Shown here: in pieces, positions 52,854 to 61,116 of the stretch
Layout: each line of letters starts with the position of its first letter
Numbering within the stretch: the stretch's first letter is position 1
Assembly: GCA_021773135.1 (NCBI GenBank)
Contig: JAJFKP010000027.1
Location: 124,001 to 188,000 of the forward strand
Source of the DNA: Woeseiaceae bacterium
Lineage (GTDB): Bacteria; Pseudomonadota; Gammaproteobacteria; Steroidobacterales; Woeseiaceae
Direction: 5' to 3'
DNA: 64,000 nucleotides
The notes under the pieces: generated by a model
Told to the model about the DNA's origin: nothing
Database searches by the model: none
The model's input: the letters and a program-made list of their open reading frames with translations, nothing else
Translations under genes and position numbers: made by a program

Positions 52854-53498
52854 ATGCGCAGCCGAGTACTTATGATGTTGGCATTATTGACTCTTTCGCC
52901 GTGCGGGGCGCAAGACCTGCCGTGGCCCGATGCGGCGCCCGATCAGTGGCTGCTCGCATTCGTTGATGTCGAAACGACGGGTCTGATACCTGGCTACCAT
53001 GAAATGATCGATATTGGCATCGTGATGACAGACCTGTCAGGCGCGGAGCTTGGCGACCTGTTTCTACGTGTTCAGCCCGACCATCCCGAAAGAATTGACG
53101 ATGGCGCCCGAGCGGTCAACGCGTTCGACGTCGACCGGTGGAGGGAGCTCGAGGCATGGTCCGCGGAAGCGGCAATCGATCGCATCGTTCGCTTTCATAA
53201 CGGCATTGCCGGCGACAGGCACGTGCTGATGGTCGCGTATAACTCACACTTCGACGCGGCGTTCCTGGACCATCTGTTCCGATCCCGGGAGCGCAGTTGG
53301 CGCGAGCTGTACCACTATTTTGTTCTCGATCTGCCATCGATGGCCTGGAGCCAGGGCATTCGTGGTCTGACCGGGTCATCGTTGTCGGAGACGCTTGGCA
53401 TTGACGATGAGCCGCATGTTGCCGAGCAGCACACCGGCATCACCGGCGCAAAGCTCAACGCCCGCGTTTACCGGGCGTTACTGGCACGCGGTAAATGA
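52854..53498 (+). CDS. Exported DnaQ-fold exonuclease-like protein with incomplete active site
   Basis: 214 residues: a signal peptide ('MLALLTLSPCGAQ') then a DEDDh exonuclease fold. Motif I 'AFVDVETTGL' and motif II 'YNSHFDAAFLDHLF' are intact. In motif III the histidine is present ('AEQHTGITGAKLNARVY'), but the aspartate expected five residues later is a glycine. Export of this fold is unusual, and loss of one metal ligand may reduce or abolish activity. AGAGG 7 bases before ATG 52854 supports the start. It converges on the 5'-nucleotidase gene, so an extracellular nucleic-acid role is conceivable. Confidence 0.8.
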   Translation: MRSRVLMMLALLTLSPCGAQDLPWPDAAPDQWLLAFVDVETTGLIPGYHEMIDIGIVMTDLSGAELGDLFLRVQPDHPERIDDGARAVNAFDVDRWRELEAWSAEAAIDRIVRFHNGIAGDRHVLMVAYNSHFDAAFLDHLFRSRERSWRELYHYFVLDLPSMAWSQGIRGLTGSSLSETLGIDDEPHVAEQHTGITGAKLNARVYRALLARGK

Positions 53499-53536
53499 TA
53501 AATGGCAGCACCGTTGAGTCGCTGTTGTCGCCTGAG

Positions 53537-55111
53537 CTAGCGGCCTGCCGCTATATCGATCTGACGGCCGCGTTGCGGCAGCGGCACCGTGCCGTGCTTG
53601 CGGTAATACGCGATCATCAGGTCCGACATCGGTTGGAATTCGCGGACGAATTCGGTCTCGAGAAACATGTCGTAGTGATCACCGCCGCGGGCGATAATGC
53701 CTGATACGGCTACTTCAAATTCGTCAGAATCCTCAACTTCAGTGCCGTTTCTCGTGACCGAGATAATTCGCCGGCCTATCGGCCTGGACGTGTCGTAGCG
53801 CGCACTTATTCCTGACATTTGCAGTAACCCTCGCAACTGCGAGAAAGAATGTTCGAGCGCCAAACGCAGCTGTGCACCGTCCATACGCATCACCGTAATG
53901 TTGTCGACAAACGGGTGCGTGTCGAGGATGTCCATTATCCGAACATCGCCTGCAGGCAGGTCTTTTCGAATTCCGCCGGAATGCATAAAGCCCACGTCGG
54001 CGCCGGTCGCTGCGACCATCACGTCTGCCGTAAAATTGCCAATATCGGCTTCATCAAAATATTTTCGGTTCAGACGTACTTCATTTCGTCCAACAACCTC
54101 CATGATCTCAGGATATGCGTGCTGGTAGTCTGCATTTTTTTGCGCGATTGCGGGATCTGGCGCCAGGTTATCTGCATTAACAGGAATTAGTTTTCCGTCA
54201 TAGGTCTTGATCTCACCGCTATGGCCATCGACTGTCACCTGCAGGTAGCCAAGGTAGCTCGCCTGACCGAATGTTTGCATGATCAGAGTGCCTGTCTCGG
54301 GTTGGACGACCGGCTCCCGCGTGCCCGCGTCTGCGTGGCCACCAAACAGAACGTCAATACCATCCACTGCCCCCGCCAAAGCGATATCTGCATCAATATC
54401 CCTGTCCAGCCGCGGATCCGCTTCGGCGTCCGTCTGCATCGGCGCCGTATGTCCCATGTGCGTGAGCAGGACGATCAGGTCAACATCATCGCGAAGTTCG
54501 GCAACCGAGCGGGCGACCGCCGTAACCGGATCGGTGACGTCCAGTTCATCAATATGTTGCGGTGCAATCGCCGTGCCGGCGGCGTCCTGCCCCAAAATCC
54601 CGATAACACCGATGCGAATGTCGCCCCGTTCGATAACGGTGTGCGCTTGCGCGAACGGATCGTCTGTATCCTTGAAAAAAAGATTCGCGCCCAGCACCGG
54701 GAACGACGCGCGATTCTTCTGCCAGCTGAGAATTTCTTCGCCATAGTCGAACTCATGGTTGCCGATACCCATCGCGTCATAGCCCATCGTAAGCATAAAT
54801 TCGAACATCAGCGCGCCATCCGTCAGGCGCGACAGCGCGCCTGTGAAAATGTCGCCCGCGTCGAACAGGAAAACGTTCGGCTCGGTGCGCCGTATTTCTT
54901 TTATGAGCGTCGACAATTGCGCGATGCCGCCGATGCGTTCCATGTCATCGCGCCACCAAGCAGGTACAGGATCGTAGGCGCTTTCAATATCGTTGGTGAA
55001 CAGGAGGGTGATGACCTTGTCGTCTTCAGTTTCCGCCTGGCTGCAGGCGGGCGCGGCGAAATGCAGCAAGCCCAGCAGGGCGACGATTAGAATGCGTAAG
55101 TGGGTCATCAA
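53537..55111 (-). CDS. Exported bifunctional metallophosphatase/5'-nucleotidase
   Basis: 524 residues of the UshA/CpdB superfamily. After a signal peptide with a cysteine at a possible lipobox ('FAAPACSQ') come 'LLFTNDIESAYDP' (the usual D-x-H is D-I-E here), 'NVFLFDAGDIFTG', 'AMGIGNHEFDYG', 'LIVLLTHMGHT' and 'VLFGGHADAGT' (usually GGHSH). The C-terminal 5'-nucleotidase domain has 'DVGFMHSGGIRKDLPAGDV'. It would release nucleosides and phosphate from nucleotides outside the cytoplasm, feeding the nearby permeases and hydrolase. Confidence 0.9.
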   Translation of the reverse strand: MMTHLRILIVALLGLLHFAAPACSQAETEDDKVITLLFTNDIESAYDPVPAWWRDDMERIGGIAQLSTLIKEIRRTEPNVFLFDAGDIFTGALSRLTDGALMFEFMLTMGYDAMGIGNHEFDYGEEILSWQKNRASFPVLGANLFFKDTDDPFAQAHTVIERGDIRIGVIGILGQDAAGTAIAPQHIDELDVTDPVTAVARSVAELRDDVDLIVLLTHMGHTAPMQTDAEADPRLDRDIDADIALAGAVDGIDVLFGGHADAGTREPVVQPETGTLIMQTFGQASYLGYLQVTVDGHSGEIKTYDGKLIPVNADNLAPDPAIAQKNADYQHAYPEIMEVVGRNEVRLNRKYFDEADIGNFTADVMVAATGADVGFMHSGGIRKDLPAGDVRIMDILDTHPFVDNITVMRMDGAQLRLALEHSFSQLRGLLQMSGISARYDTSRPIGRRIISVTRNGTEVEDSDEFEVAVSGIIARGGDHYDMFLETEFVREFQPMSDLMIAYYRKHGTVPLPQRGRQIDIAAGR

Positions 55112-55180
55112 TGTTGCTCCTGATGCTGCATGAATGGGGGATTGGCGGGCTTACAATACCGAGGTATTTCCAGACTGATA

Positions 55181-56443
55181 CTACGCGGCGGTTAGCCCGA
55201 TATGCAGCGCTTCTGGTCCGCGCACCGAGAGGCCACGCCGGTACCTGGGGCTCGATTCGTTGAGACTTATGTCCGAGAAGCGACGTAGCAGGGTTGTAAA
55301 CACGATCTCCATGTCCAGCCGGGAAAGGTGATTACCCATGCAAAAATGCGGGCCACGTGCAAATGCGAGGTGCCGGTTCGGGTGACGATCAATATCAAAT
55401 TCGTTCGCATTATCGAATTCATCCGGATCCCGGTTGGCTGAGCCATACAGTACGCCAAATTTGGTGCCCCGGGGGAATGACTGAGCGGCGATTTCGACGT
55501 CCTCCGTCGCGTAGCGATGCATGAACGGCAGGGGAGATTCGTAGCGGAACATCTCCTGTATAGCCGTGTTGATGCGTGACGGGTCGCATTGCAGACGTCG
55601 CATCTGGTCGGGATAGCGGAGCAAGGTATGCATCCCGCTGCCGAGTGCATCGATCGTTGAGCCGTGGCCGGCCATCAAAATGAGCATGCAGGTTGAGTAG
55701 AATTCGTCTTCATTGATTCTCCCTGCATCTTCCGCGTCAATTAATTGTGATATCAGGTCATCACGCGGTTCTTTGCTGCGCTCTGCCTTCAGCGTTTTCA
55801 GGTATTCGTAAAACTCTTTTGTCGTGGCCTCGGCCAGTGCCTTGCGTTCATCCGATCGATCAATGTCAAAGAACTGCACGATGTTCTCTGACCAGGTGCG
55901 GAGCTGCGGACAGTCTTCACTCGGCACGCCCAGCAGTTTACCGATGACATGTCCCGGGATGACTGCCGCGAGGTCTTCCACAAAATCGATTTCGGGTAGA
56001 TCGATAAGGCGATCAATCTGTTTGTCGACAAAAGCCTGGATTTCGTTGCGCAGCCCTTCCACCGATACAGCGGTCAGCATGCCGAAAACCTGTTGCCGCA
56101 AACGGCGGTGAACCTCACCCTCGCTATCAAGCAGGCTGAACTGCACGAATCGCGAGTGAAACGGCATGTCATCAAAGTTTTCTTCGCGTTTTTGCGCAGC
56201 AACCTGCTCTGGTGAAAGAAATGCCTCCGGTGGGCGCACCATCCGGCGATTCATAATGATGTCAGTCACATCGCGAAATCGGGAGACCAGCCAGACATCG
56301 AATTCAGGGTAGTAGTAGAACGATTTCCGGTCCCGCAAGATGGCATACGATGCGTACGGGTCGTCCGCAAATGCCCTGGAAAGGGGCTCGAACGTCCAGT
56401 TCGAATGAGCGGATGTAGATTGCGTGTTGTCTGGGTCCGCCAT
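55181..56443 (-). CDS. Cytochrome P450
   Basis: 420-residue soluble bacterial P450. Seen are the I-helix 'LILMAGHGSTIDALG' (the usual AGxxT reads A-G-H-G-S-T), the E-x-x-R of 'QEMFRYESPLP', and the haem loop 'AFARGPHFCMGNHLSRLD' with its cysteine ligand. ATG 56443 gives the usual beginning; the frame extends to 56518. No ferredoxin or reductase is adjacent; the closest ferredoxin is at 39046. It is divergent from an MFS exporter-like gene, so a linked role in making or degrading a small molecule is possible. Confidence 0.93.
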   Translation of the reverse strand: MADPDNTQSTSAHSNWTFEPLSRAFADDPYASYAILRDRKSFYYYPEFDVWLVSRFRDVTDIIMNRRMVRPPEAFLSPEQVAAQKREENFDDMPFHSRFVQFSLLDSEGEVHRRLRQQVFGMLTAVSVEGLRNEIQAFVDKQIDRLIDLPEIDFVEDLAAVIPGHVIGKLLGVPSEDCPQLRTWSENIVQFFDIDRSDERKALAEATTKEFYEYLKTLKAERSKEPRDDLISQLIDAEDAGRINEDEFYSTCMLILMAGHGSTIDALGSGMHTLLRYPDQMRRLQCDPSRINTAIQEMFRYESPLPFMHRYATEDVEIAAQSFPRGTKFGVLYGSANRDPDEFDNANEFDIDRHPNRHLAFARGPHFCMGNHLSRLDMEIVFTTLLRRFSDISLNESSPRYRRGLSVRGPEALHIGLTAA

Positions 56444-56638
56444 TAAACCATTGTCTCTTTGCGTGTCGCCGTGCCACGAGTTCCTGCTGAACGGCGAAAA
56501 TATGCATGCGTTCAACAAGAGCCGGCCTTGCCGCGCACCAACAGGTCAACAATTATATCGGAAGTGCCCGGAATTCAGGAACCGTACTGCCATACATGAA
56601 ATACTGAGCGCGCACAGCATCCATCGCATGGAAGAAGA

Positions 56639-57835
56639 TTGAATTCTAAATTGAGCGCGAATCACGTCCGAATCACCCTGTCGAGCTTCCTCGCGTATTT
56701 TGTGATGTCCTCTGTGATCTCGCCGCTTGGCATTGTTACCCAGCCAATCGCTGAACACTACGGGGTTTCGGTAACGACAGCGACCGCAATGTTCAGCTAC
56801 CTGACGACCGGAATTCTGGGTGGCACATTCCTGGCAATGTTCATCTATTCTGTCCTGAGTCTTCGATCGGTCACTCTTTTGGCAGGCCTGATCCTGATCG
56901 CCAGCATGCTGGCAGCCTGGCTTGTCGATATTTTCAGTCTTTTACCCATCCTGCTGGCGTTGATCGGTGCCACCAGCGGAATCTTGTTATCTGCCGCAAT
57001 TGTCGTTCTTACGCACGCCTACTCGGAGCGTGCCCGTGCGCCCGCGTTGTTGGTGACTGACTCCTTTTACAGCGGCGCCGGCGTTATCTCCGGCTGGACC
57101 AGTGGATTGCTCATCGAGCGCGGGTACCACTGGGGCAGTACCTATGCGCTGGCAATCACCGCAACCGTAATTCTGCTAATCATCGCGTTGGTGTCGAACT
57201 ATCCGAGCGGAAAGCCCGATGCACCCTCCGGCGCTACAGGCAGGTCGCGGGGGCGCTGGCCCGCTGGTGTATTTGTCGTCGCGGCAGCGCTCTTCGTCTA
57301 TATCCTGAGCTTCGTTTTTATATATTCCTGGGTACCCAACTATGCAGCGGAAGCAATGCAGTCGTCGCCTGAACAGGGCGGAATGCTCGTCAGTCGCTTC
57401 TTCCTCGGGCTGTTTGTCGGGCAGGTTGCAATGTTCGCACTTGTGTTCAAGATCGATCTTCGTTGGATCATTAGCGCCACCGCCTGTCTCGCTGCAGTCG
57501 CGAGTTGTGGTCTCTGGCTTGCAACGGACTACGCGGGCCTGGTCGTCTGGATGTTCGTGCTGGGCTTACTGAGTGGCGGGCTTCTGAAAACACTCATAAC
57601 GTTCGGCACAATGATGGTATCCAACCCATCGCCGCGACTGGTCAGTTTCTATATATTCAGTTCTGCGTTCGGCACGTCGTTGGGACCTGCCGTGAGCGCC
57701 GTGATCGTGGACGCATGGGGCACCAGGGCTATATTGATCGCGTTAACCGCAGGCTATGCAATGATGGCCGTCCTGGTACTGGTGGCCGTGGTTTTTAAGA
57801 GCCGTTCGCGGTCGGCCAGCGCGGTGTCCGCCTGA
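56639..57835 (+). CDS. MFS transporter, TsgA-like
   Basis: 398 residues with about 12 membrane segments. 'LLVTDSFYSGAGVISGW' in the middle and the N-terminal 'TLSSFLAYFVMSSVISPLGIV' resemble TsgA of enteric bacteria. The start is probably TTG 56639 with GGAAGAAG just upstream; a second TTG at 56651 is possible. The substrate is unknown. An SDR gene follows after 28 bases, probably in one operon. Confidence 0.85.
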   Translation: MNSKLSANHVRITLSSFLAYFVMSSVISPLGIVTQPIAEHYGVSVTTATAMFSYLTTGILGGTFLAMFIYSVLSLRSVTLLAGLILIASMLAAWLVDIFSLLPILLALIGATSGILLSAAIVVLTHAYSERARAPALLVTDSFYSGAGVISGWTSGLLIERGYHWGSTYALAITATVILLIIALVSNYPSGKPDAPSGATGRSRGRWPAGVFVVAAALFVYILSFVFIYSWVPNYAAEAMQSSPEQGGMLVSRFFLGLFVGQVAMFALVFKIDLRWIISATACLAAVASCGLWLATDYAGLVVWMFVLGLLSGGLLKTLITFGTMMVSNPSPRLVSFYIFSSAFGTSLGPAVSAVIVDAWGTRAILIALTAGYAMMAVLVLVAVVFKSRSRSASAVSA

Positions 57836-57863
57836 TTCGGACAACGAATTCGAGGAGCATTCA

Positions 57864-58628
57864 ATGCACGAAATGGAGTTTGAAGGTCGCAGCGTCGTCG
57901 TCACCGGTGGCAGCCAGGGTATTGGCGCCGCGACCGCAAAGGCCTTTGCAAAAAAGGGCGCCAATGTCGTAGTGCATTTCCGGTCGCGAAGCGAAATTGC
58001 ACAGGATGTCGTCACGGAAATCACGGAAGACGGTGGCATAGCGATTGCATTGCCTGCACAGCTCGACAAAGAAGATGAAGTGGAGTCGCTGATGACGAAG
58101 ACCGTATCTGCCTTCGGCACGATTGACGTCCTGATCAACAACGCAGGCAACTACCCGAACGCACGGCTCCTGGAAATGACTCTGGAGCAGTGGCGGCAAA
58201 TGTATTCTGACAACGTGGATACGACGTTTTTGTGCACCCGGGTCGCGTCGGGTTTCATGGTGAAAGCGGGCGGCGGCAGCATTATCAATGTGTCTTCGAT
58301 ATCGGCGCTGCACCCGGGCCCCGACCACGCGCACTACAACAGCGCCAAGGCCGCTGTGGGCATGTTCACGCAATCGGCGGCACAGGAGCTGGGACCGCAC
58401 AACATTCGGGTCAACGCGGTTGCGCCGGGTGTGGTCTATCGCCCGGGCCTTGAGGAACAATGGCCGGATGGTGTTAATCGCTTTTTAGACGCCGCGCCCT
58501 TGTCCTGCCTCGTTCTGCCCGAGGATGTAGCGAATGCCTGCCTGTTCCTTGCATCGGGTGACGCGGCACGCATCACCGGAATAACCGTGCCAGTCGATGC
58601 CGGCGTCACATCGGCCAAAATCTATTAG
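57864..58628 (+). CDS. Short-chain dehydrogenase/reductase
   Basis: 254 residues. The cofactor loop 'TGGSQGIG' (about residues 15-22), 'LINNAGNYPNA', the catalytic serine in 'INVSSISALHPG' and the Y-x-x-x-K in 'HYNSAKAAVG' are all present. A basic residue after the second strand ('VVVHFRSRSE') favours NADP(H). GAGGAG precedes the ATG. It lies behind the TsgA-like transporter; the substrate is unknown. Confidence 0.92.
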   Translation: MHEMEFEGRSVVVTGGSQGIGAATAKAFAKKGANVVVHFRSRSEIAQDVVTEITEDGGIAIALPAQLDKEDEVESLMTKTVSAFGTIDVLINNAGNYPNARLLEMTLEQWRQMYSDNVDTTFLCTRVASGFMVKAGGGSIINVSSISALHPGPDHAHYNSAKAAVGMFTQSAAQELGPHNIRVNAVAPGVVYRPGLEEQWPDGVNRFLDAAPLSCLVLPEDVANACLFLASGDAARITGITVPVDAGVTSAKIY

Positions 58629-58895
58629 CACCGCACTCGCCAGGCCTGCCACGCTCCGGGAATCCTTCAGCCCAGGCGATTTTCGCAAATATTCACCTGC
58701 GCCACCGCAGCCTGTCCAGCGTGACTCTGGTTGTTCTGCCAGGCCACATTCTGATCCCCGGAAATCCTAAAGATTCAGTGACTTTCGCCGATATCACAAA
58801 GGTCGATAGTTGTATTCGGCAGGTGCACTCGGTTGCGCGGTCAAGCCCGCTCGTCCGTGCGTTTGGCTTTATATCCGGAAAGAGTAGGCTCTTTG

Positions 58896-60725
58896 TTGAA
58901 AACGGATCGAATTGGACTGGTTGTCGTCATAGCGTCGCTGTTGGCAATTGCGGCAATTGTCGCACTGGTCTTTCAGAACCAGCGGGATGACCGCCTGGCC
59001 GATATCCGTTCCCAGGGTGTGAGTCTCGCCCGGGCGCTGTCCGCAGTGCCTTACGAGCAGCTGGTCCCCGGTGGCGAACAGGAGGGCGTTGTTCAGGTTC
59101 TCCGTCATACCGCCGCCGCAGAAGAGTTTGCGTACGCCAGCGTGGTGAACAGCGAAGGTGTAGTCGTTTCCGAGGTCGTCTCGGCCGGAGTGATTGTTCC
59201 GGTGGCGCAGCTGCCTGCGGAACCCGTCGCCTGGCTGGGCGAAGACGCGTTCGAACTCAAGCCCGACGGACGCAAGATCATTGAATTTCATGCGCCGCTT
59301 CTGGATGAGGGAGTCCTCCAGGGATTTATCCGCCTGGGGTATTTCTCGCCAACCTATGGTCTCAATGTCGAGCAGCTTCCGTTCCTGGCAATGATGGCAC
59401 TGCCGGTGTTCTTGTTGGCACCCTTCTTCTACTTCCTGCTACGCCGGGAAATTCGTCCGATTCGTGCGGCCAACGACGAAATGTCGCGCATGATGCACGG
59501 CGAAGCATTCAAACGAGTCGAGGTCGCCGCAACAGGTGAGCTTGGCGACTTCATGCATCGATTCAACACCTTCGTCGACAGTGCTGCGGCCAAGATCGAG
59601 TCGCTGGAACAGGAACATCGCAAACTCGAGACGTCCAGCAAGCTGCTGACCTATCGCAAGAACCGGGTTGAGACAGTGTTGGAGACTTTACCCGAGGCCG
59701 TCATGATTCTTGACGAGACCGGTGCAATAACCTTCGCCAATGAAAAGCTCGCAGCCCTTTTCGGCGTGACACGGCAAGTCATCCTGACGCAGCCTCCCCA
59801 GGAATGGTGCGAGCACCCGGACGTCCTCGGACTCCTCACGAAGTTTCGGTCGGACGGCAAGAAACGCAGTTTCACGGAAACGATTCGATTCGACTTCCGC
59901 GTAGCGTCACGTCGCGCAATTGCAACCAAGACCTATCCACTATTCGCGCCGGCGAAATCGTCGGGATCAATCGGGACCCTGATCGTTTTTCGGGATGAAA
60001 CGCAGGAGGCACTTGCACGCCAGGCACGCGTTGATTTCGTCGCGCACCTCTCGCACGAACTTAAATCGCCACTGAACGTTCTCGCACTTTACAGCGAGTC
60101 GCTGCTATCGGAAGCGGGAAACTCGCCGGAGTTCAGAATTGAGGCCGCCAATGTTATTGCCACCGAGGTAGAGCGGCTGTCCTCCCTGATTACCGGCATG
60201 TTGAGCATGTCCCAGATCGAAAATGGCAGCCTGTCCCCGGACAAGAGCCTGGTGAAACTAAATGACGTTGCCAGGGCGGCATTCGACGAAGCCAAGGCGT
60301 CTGCATCGGAACGGGGTTTCGACTTCGAACTGGAGGTGCCGCGAGAAATGAATCCTGTCCTCGTCGACAAAGACCTGATTCGTATTGCGGTCACCAATAT
60401 TCTGAGTAACGCAGTCAAGTACACCCCCGACGGCGGCAGCGTCAAGCTCGTAGTGGAAGAAACTGAAGACGCGATTCAGATCCGCGTTTCAGACACCGGC
60501 ATTGGTGTAAGCGAGGCCGAAGAGTCCCGAATTTTCGATAAATTTTATCGCTCTGACGACGAGCGGGTGCAGTCGGCCGGTGGACATGGTCTTGGACTGG
60601 CCCTCTCCAGGCAGATAGTCGAGTTGCACAATGGAACTCTGCTCCTGAATCGCGACAGGCCATGCGGGTCGGAATTCATCATTAACCTGTGGAAGGAGAC
60701 GACTGCAGTCAGGCAGGCGATCTAG
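58896..60725 (+). CDS. Membrane sensor histidine kinase with PAS domain
   Basis: About 609 residues: membrane helix 1 (about 6-25), an extracytoplasmic sensor (26-160), membrane helix 2 (162-183, 'FLAMMALPVFLLAPFFYFLL'), a HAMP-like linker, a PAS domain (255-370), the phospho-acceptor in 'FVAHLSHELKSPLNV' (about His387), and the ATPase domain with 'NILSNAVKYTPDGG', 'DTGIGV' and 'GGHGLGLALS'. The start is uncertain: TTG 58896 has AGG 7 bases upstream, while TTG 58833 would add 21 residues. It is followed by a response regulator two bases later, its likely partner. Confidence 0.9.
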   Translation: MKTDRIGLVVVIASLLAIAAIVALVFQNQRDDRLADIRSQGVSLARALSAVPYEQLVPGGEQEGVVQVLRHTAAAEEFAYASVVNSEGVVVSEVVSAGVIVPVAQLPAEPVAWLGEDAFELKPDGRKIIEFHAPLLDEGVLQGFIRLGYFSPTYGLNVEQLPFLAMMALPVFLLAPFFYFLLRREIRPIRAANDEMSRMMHGEAFKRVEVAATGELGDFMHRFNTFVDSAAAKIESLEQEHRKLETSSKLLTYRKNRVETVLETLPEAVMILDETGAITFANEKLAALFGVTRQVILTQPPQEWCEHPDVLGLLTKFRSDGKKRSFTETIRFDFRVASRRAIATKTYPLFAPAKSSGSIGTLIVFRDETQEALARQARVDFVAHLSHELKSPLNVLALYSESLLSEAGNSPEFRIEAANVIATEVERLSSLITGMLSMSQIENGSLSPDKSLVKLNDVARAAFDEAKASASERGFDFELEVPREMNPVLVDKDLIRIAVTNILSNAVKYTPDGGSVKLVVEETEDAIQIRVSDTGIGVSEAEESRIFDKFYRSDDERVQSAGGHGLGLALSRQIVELHNGTLLLNRDRPCGSEFIINLWKETTAVRQAI

Positions 60726-60727
60726 AT

Positions 60728-61114
60728 ATGAAACGTGTATTTATTGTTGACGACCAGGCGGCCGTCACTCGAGTTTTAAGACTCGGCATCGAAGGTGCTG
60801 GTTATAGTGTTGAATCGGCGTCGAACGGATCCGAATGCCTGGTCAGGCTATGTGACGAGCATCCCGACTTCCTTGTCACCGATATCGATATGCCGAGAAT
60901 GACAGGCAAGGAACTCTGCCTTGCGATCGAAACTCAGTTTCCGGAGAGAAAGTTTCCGATCGTCGTGCTCACGTCGCGAACTGAACTTGAGCATCGCGAT
61001 TGGACCAGGGGCATTGACAACCTGTCGTTCATGGAAAAGCCGGTCAGTATTCGCAAGCTTGTCGCGCATATATCCCAGTGCCTGGCGCCCGACGACGCAA
61101 GTATTGGCGCTTGA
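60728..61114 (+). CDS. Single-domain response regulator
   Basis: 128 residues, a receiver domain only. The acid pair Asp8/Asp9, the phosphorylation site Asp52 ('LVTDIDMPRM'), the switch in 'VVLTSRTE' and the lysine in 'FMEKPVS' are present. There is no output domain, so it would act by binding another protein, perhaps the GGDEF-EAL protein encoded 3 bases downstream. Confidence 0.92.
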   Translation: MKRVFIVDDQAAVTRVLRLGIEGAGYSVESASNGSECLVRLCDEHPDFLVTDIDMPRMTGKELCLAIETQFPERKFPIVVLTSRTELEHRDWTRGIDNLSFMEKPVSIRKLVAHISQCLAPDDASIGA

Positions 61115-61116
61115 CG

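Noticed and set aside
53495-53704. Short plus-strand frame beginning at the exonuclease-like stop codon
   Set aside because: The 4-base overlap looked like coupling, but nearly all of it is antisense to the 5'-nucleotidase gene and it matches no family.
54221-55090. Plus-strand open frame of 289 codons
   Set aside because: It is antisense to the well-supported 5'-nucleotidase gene and its translation is arginine-rich without motifs.
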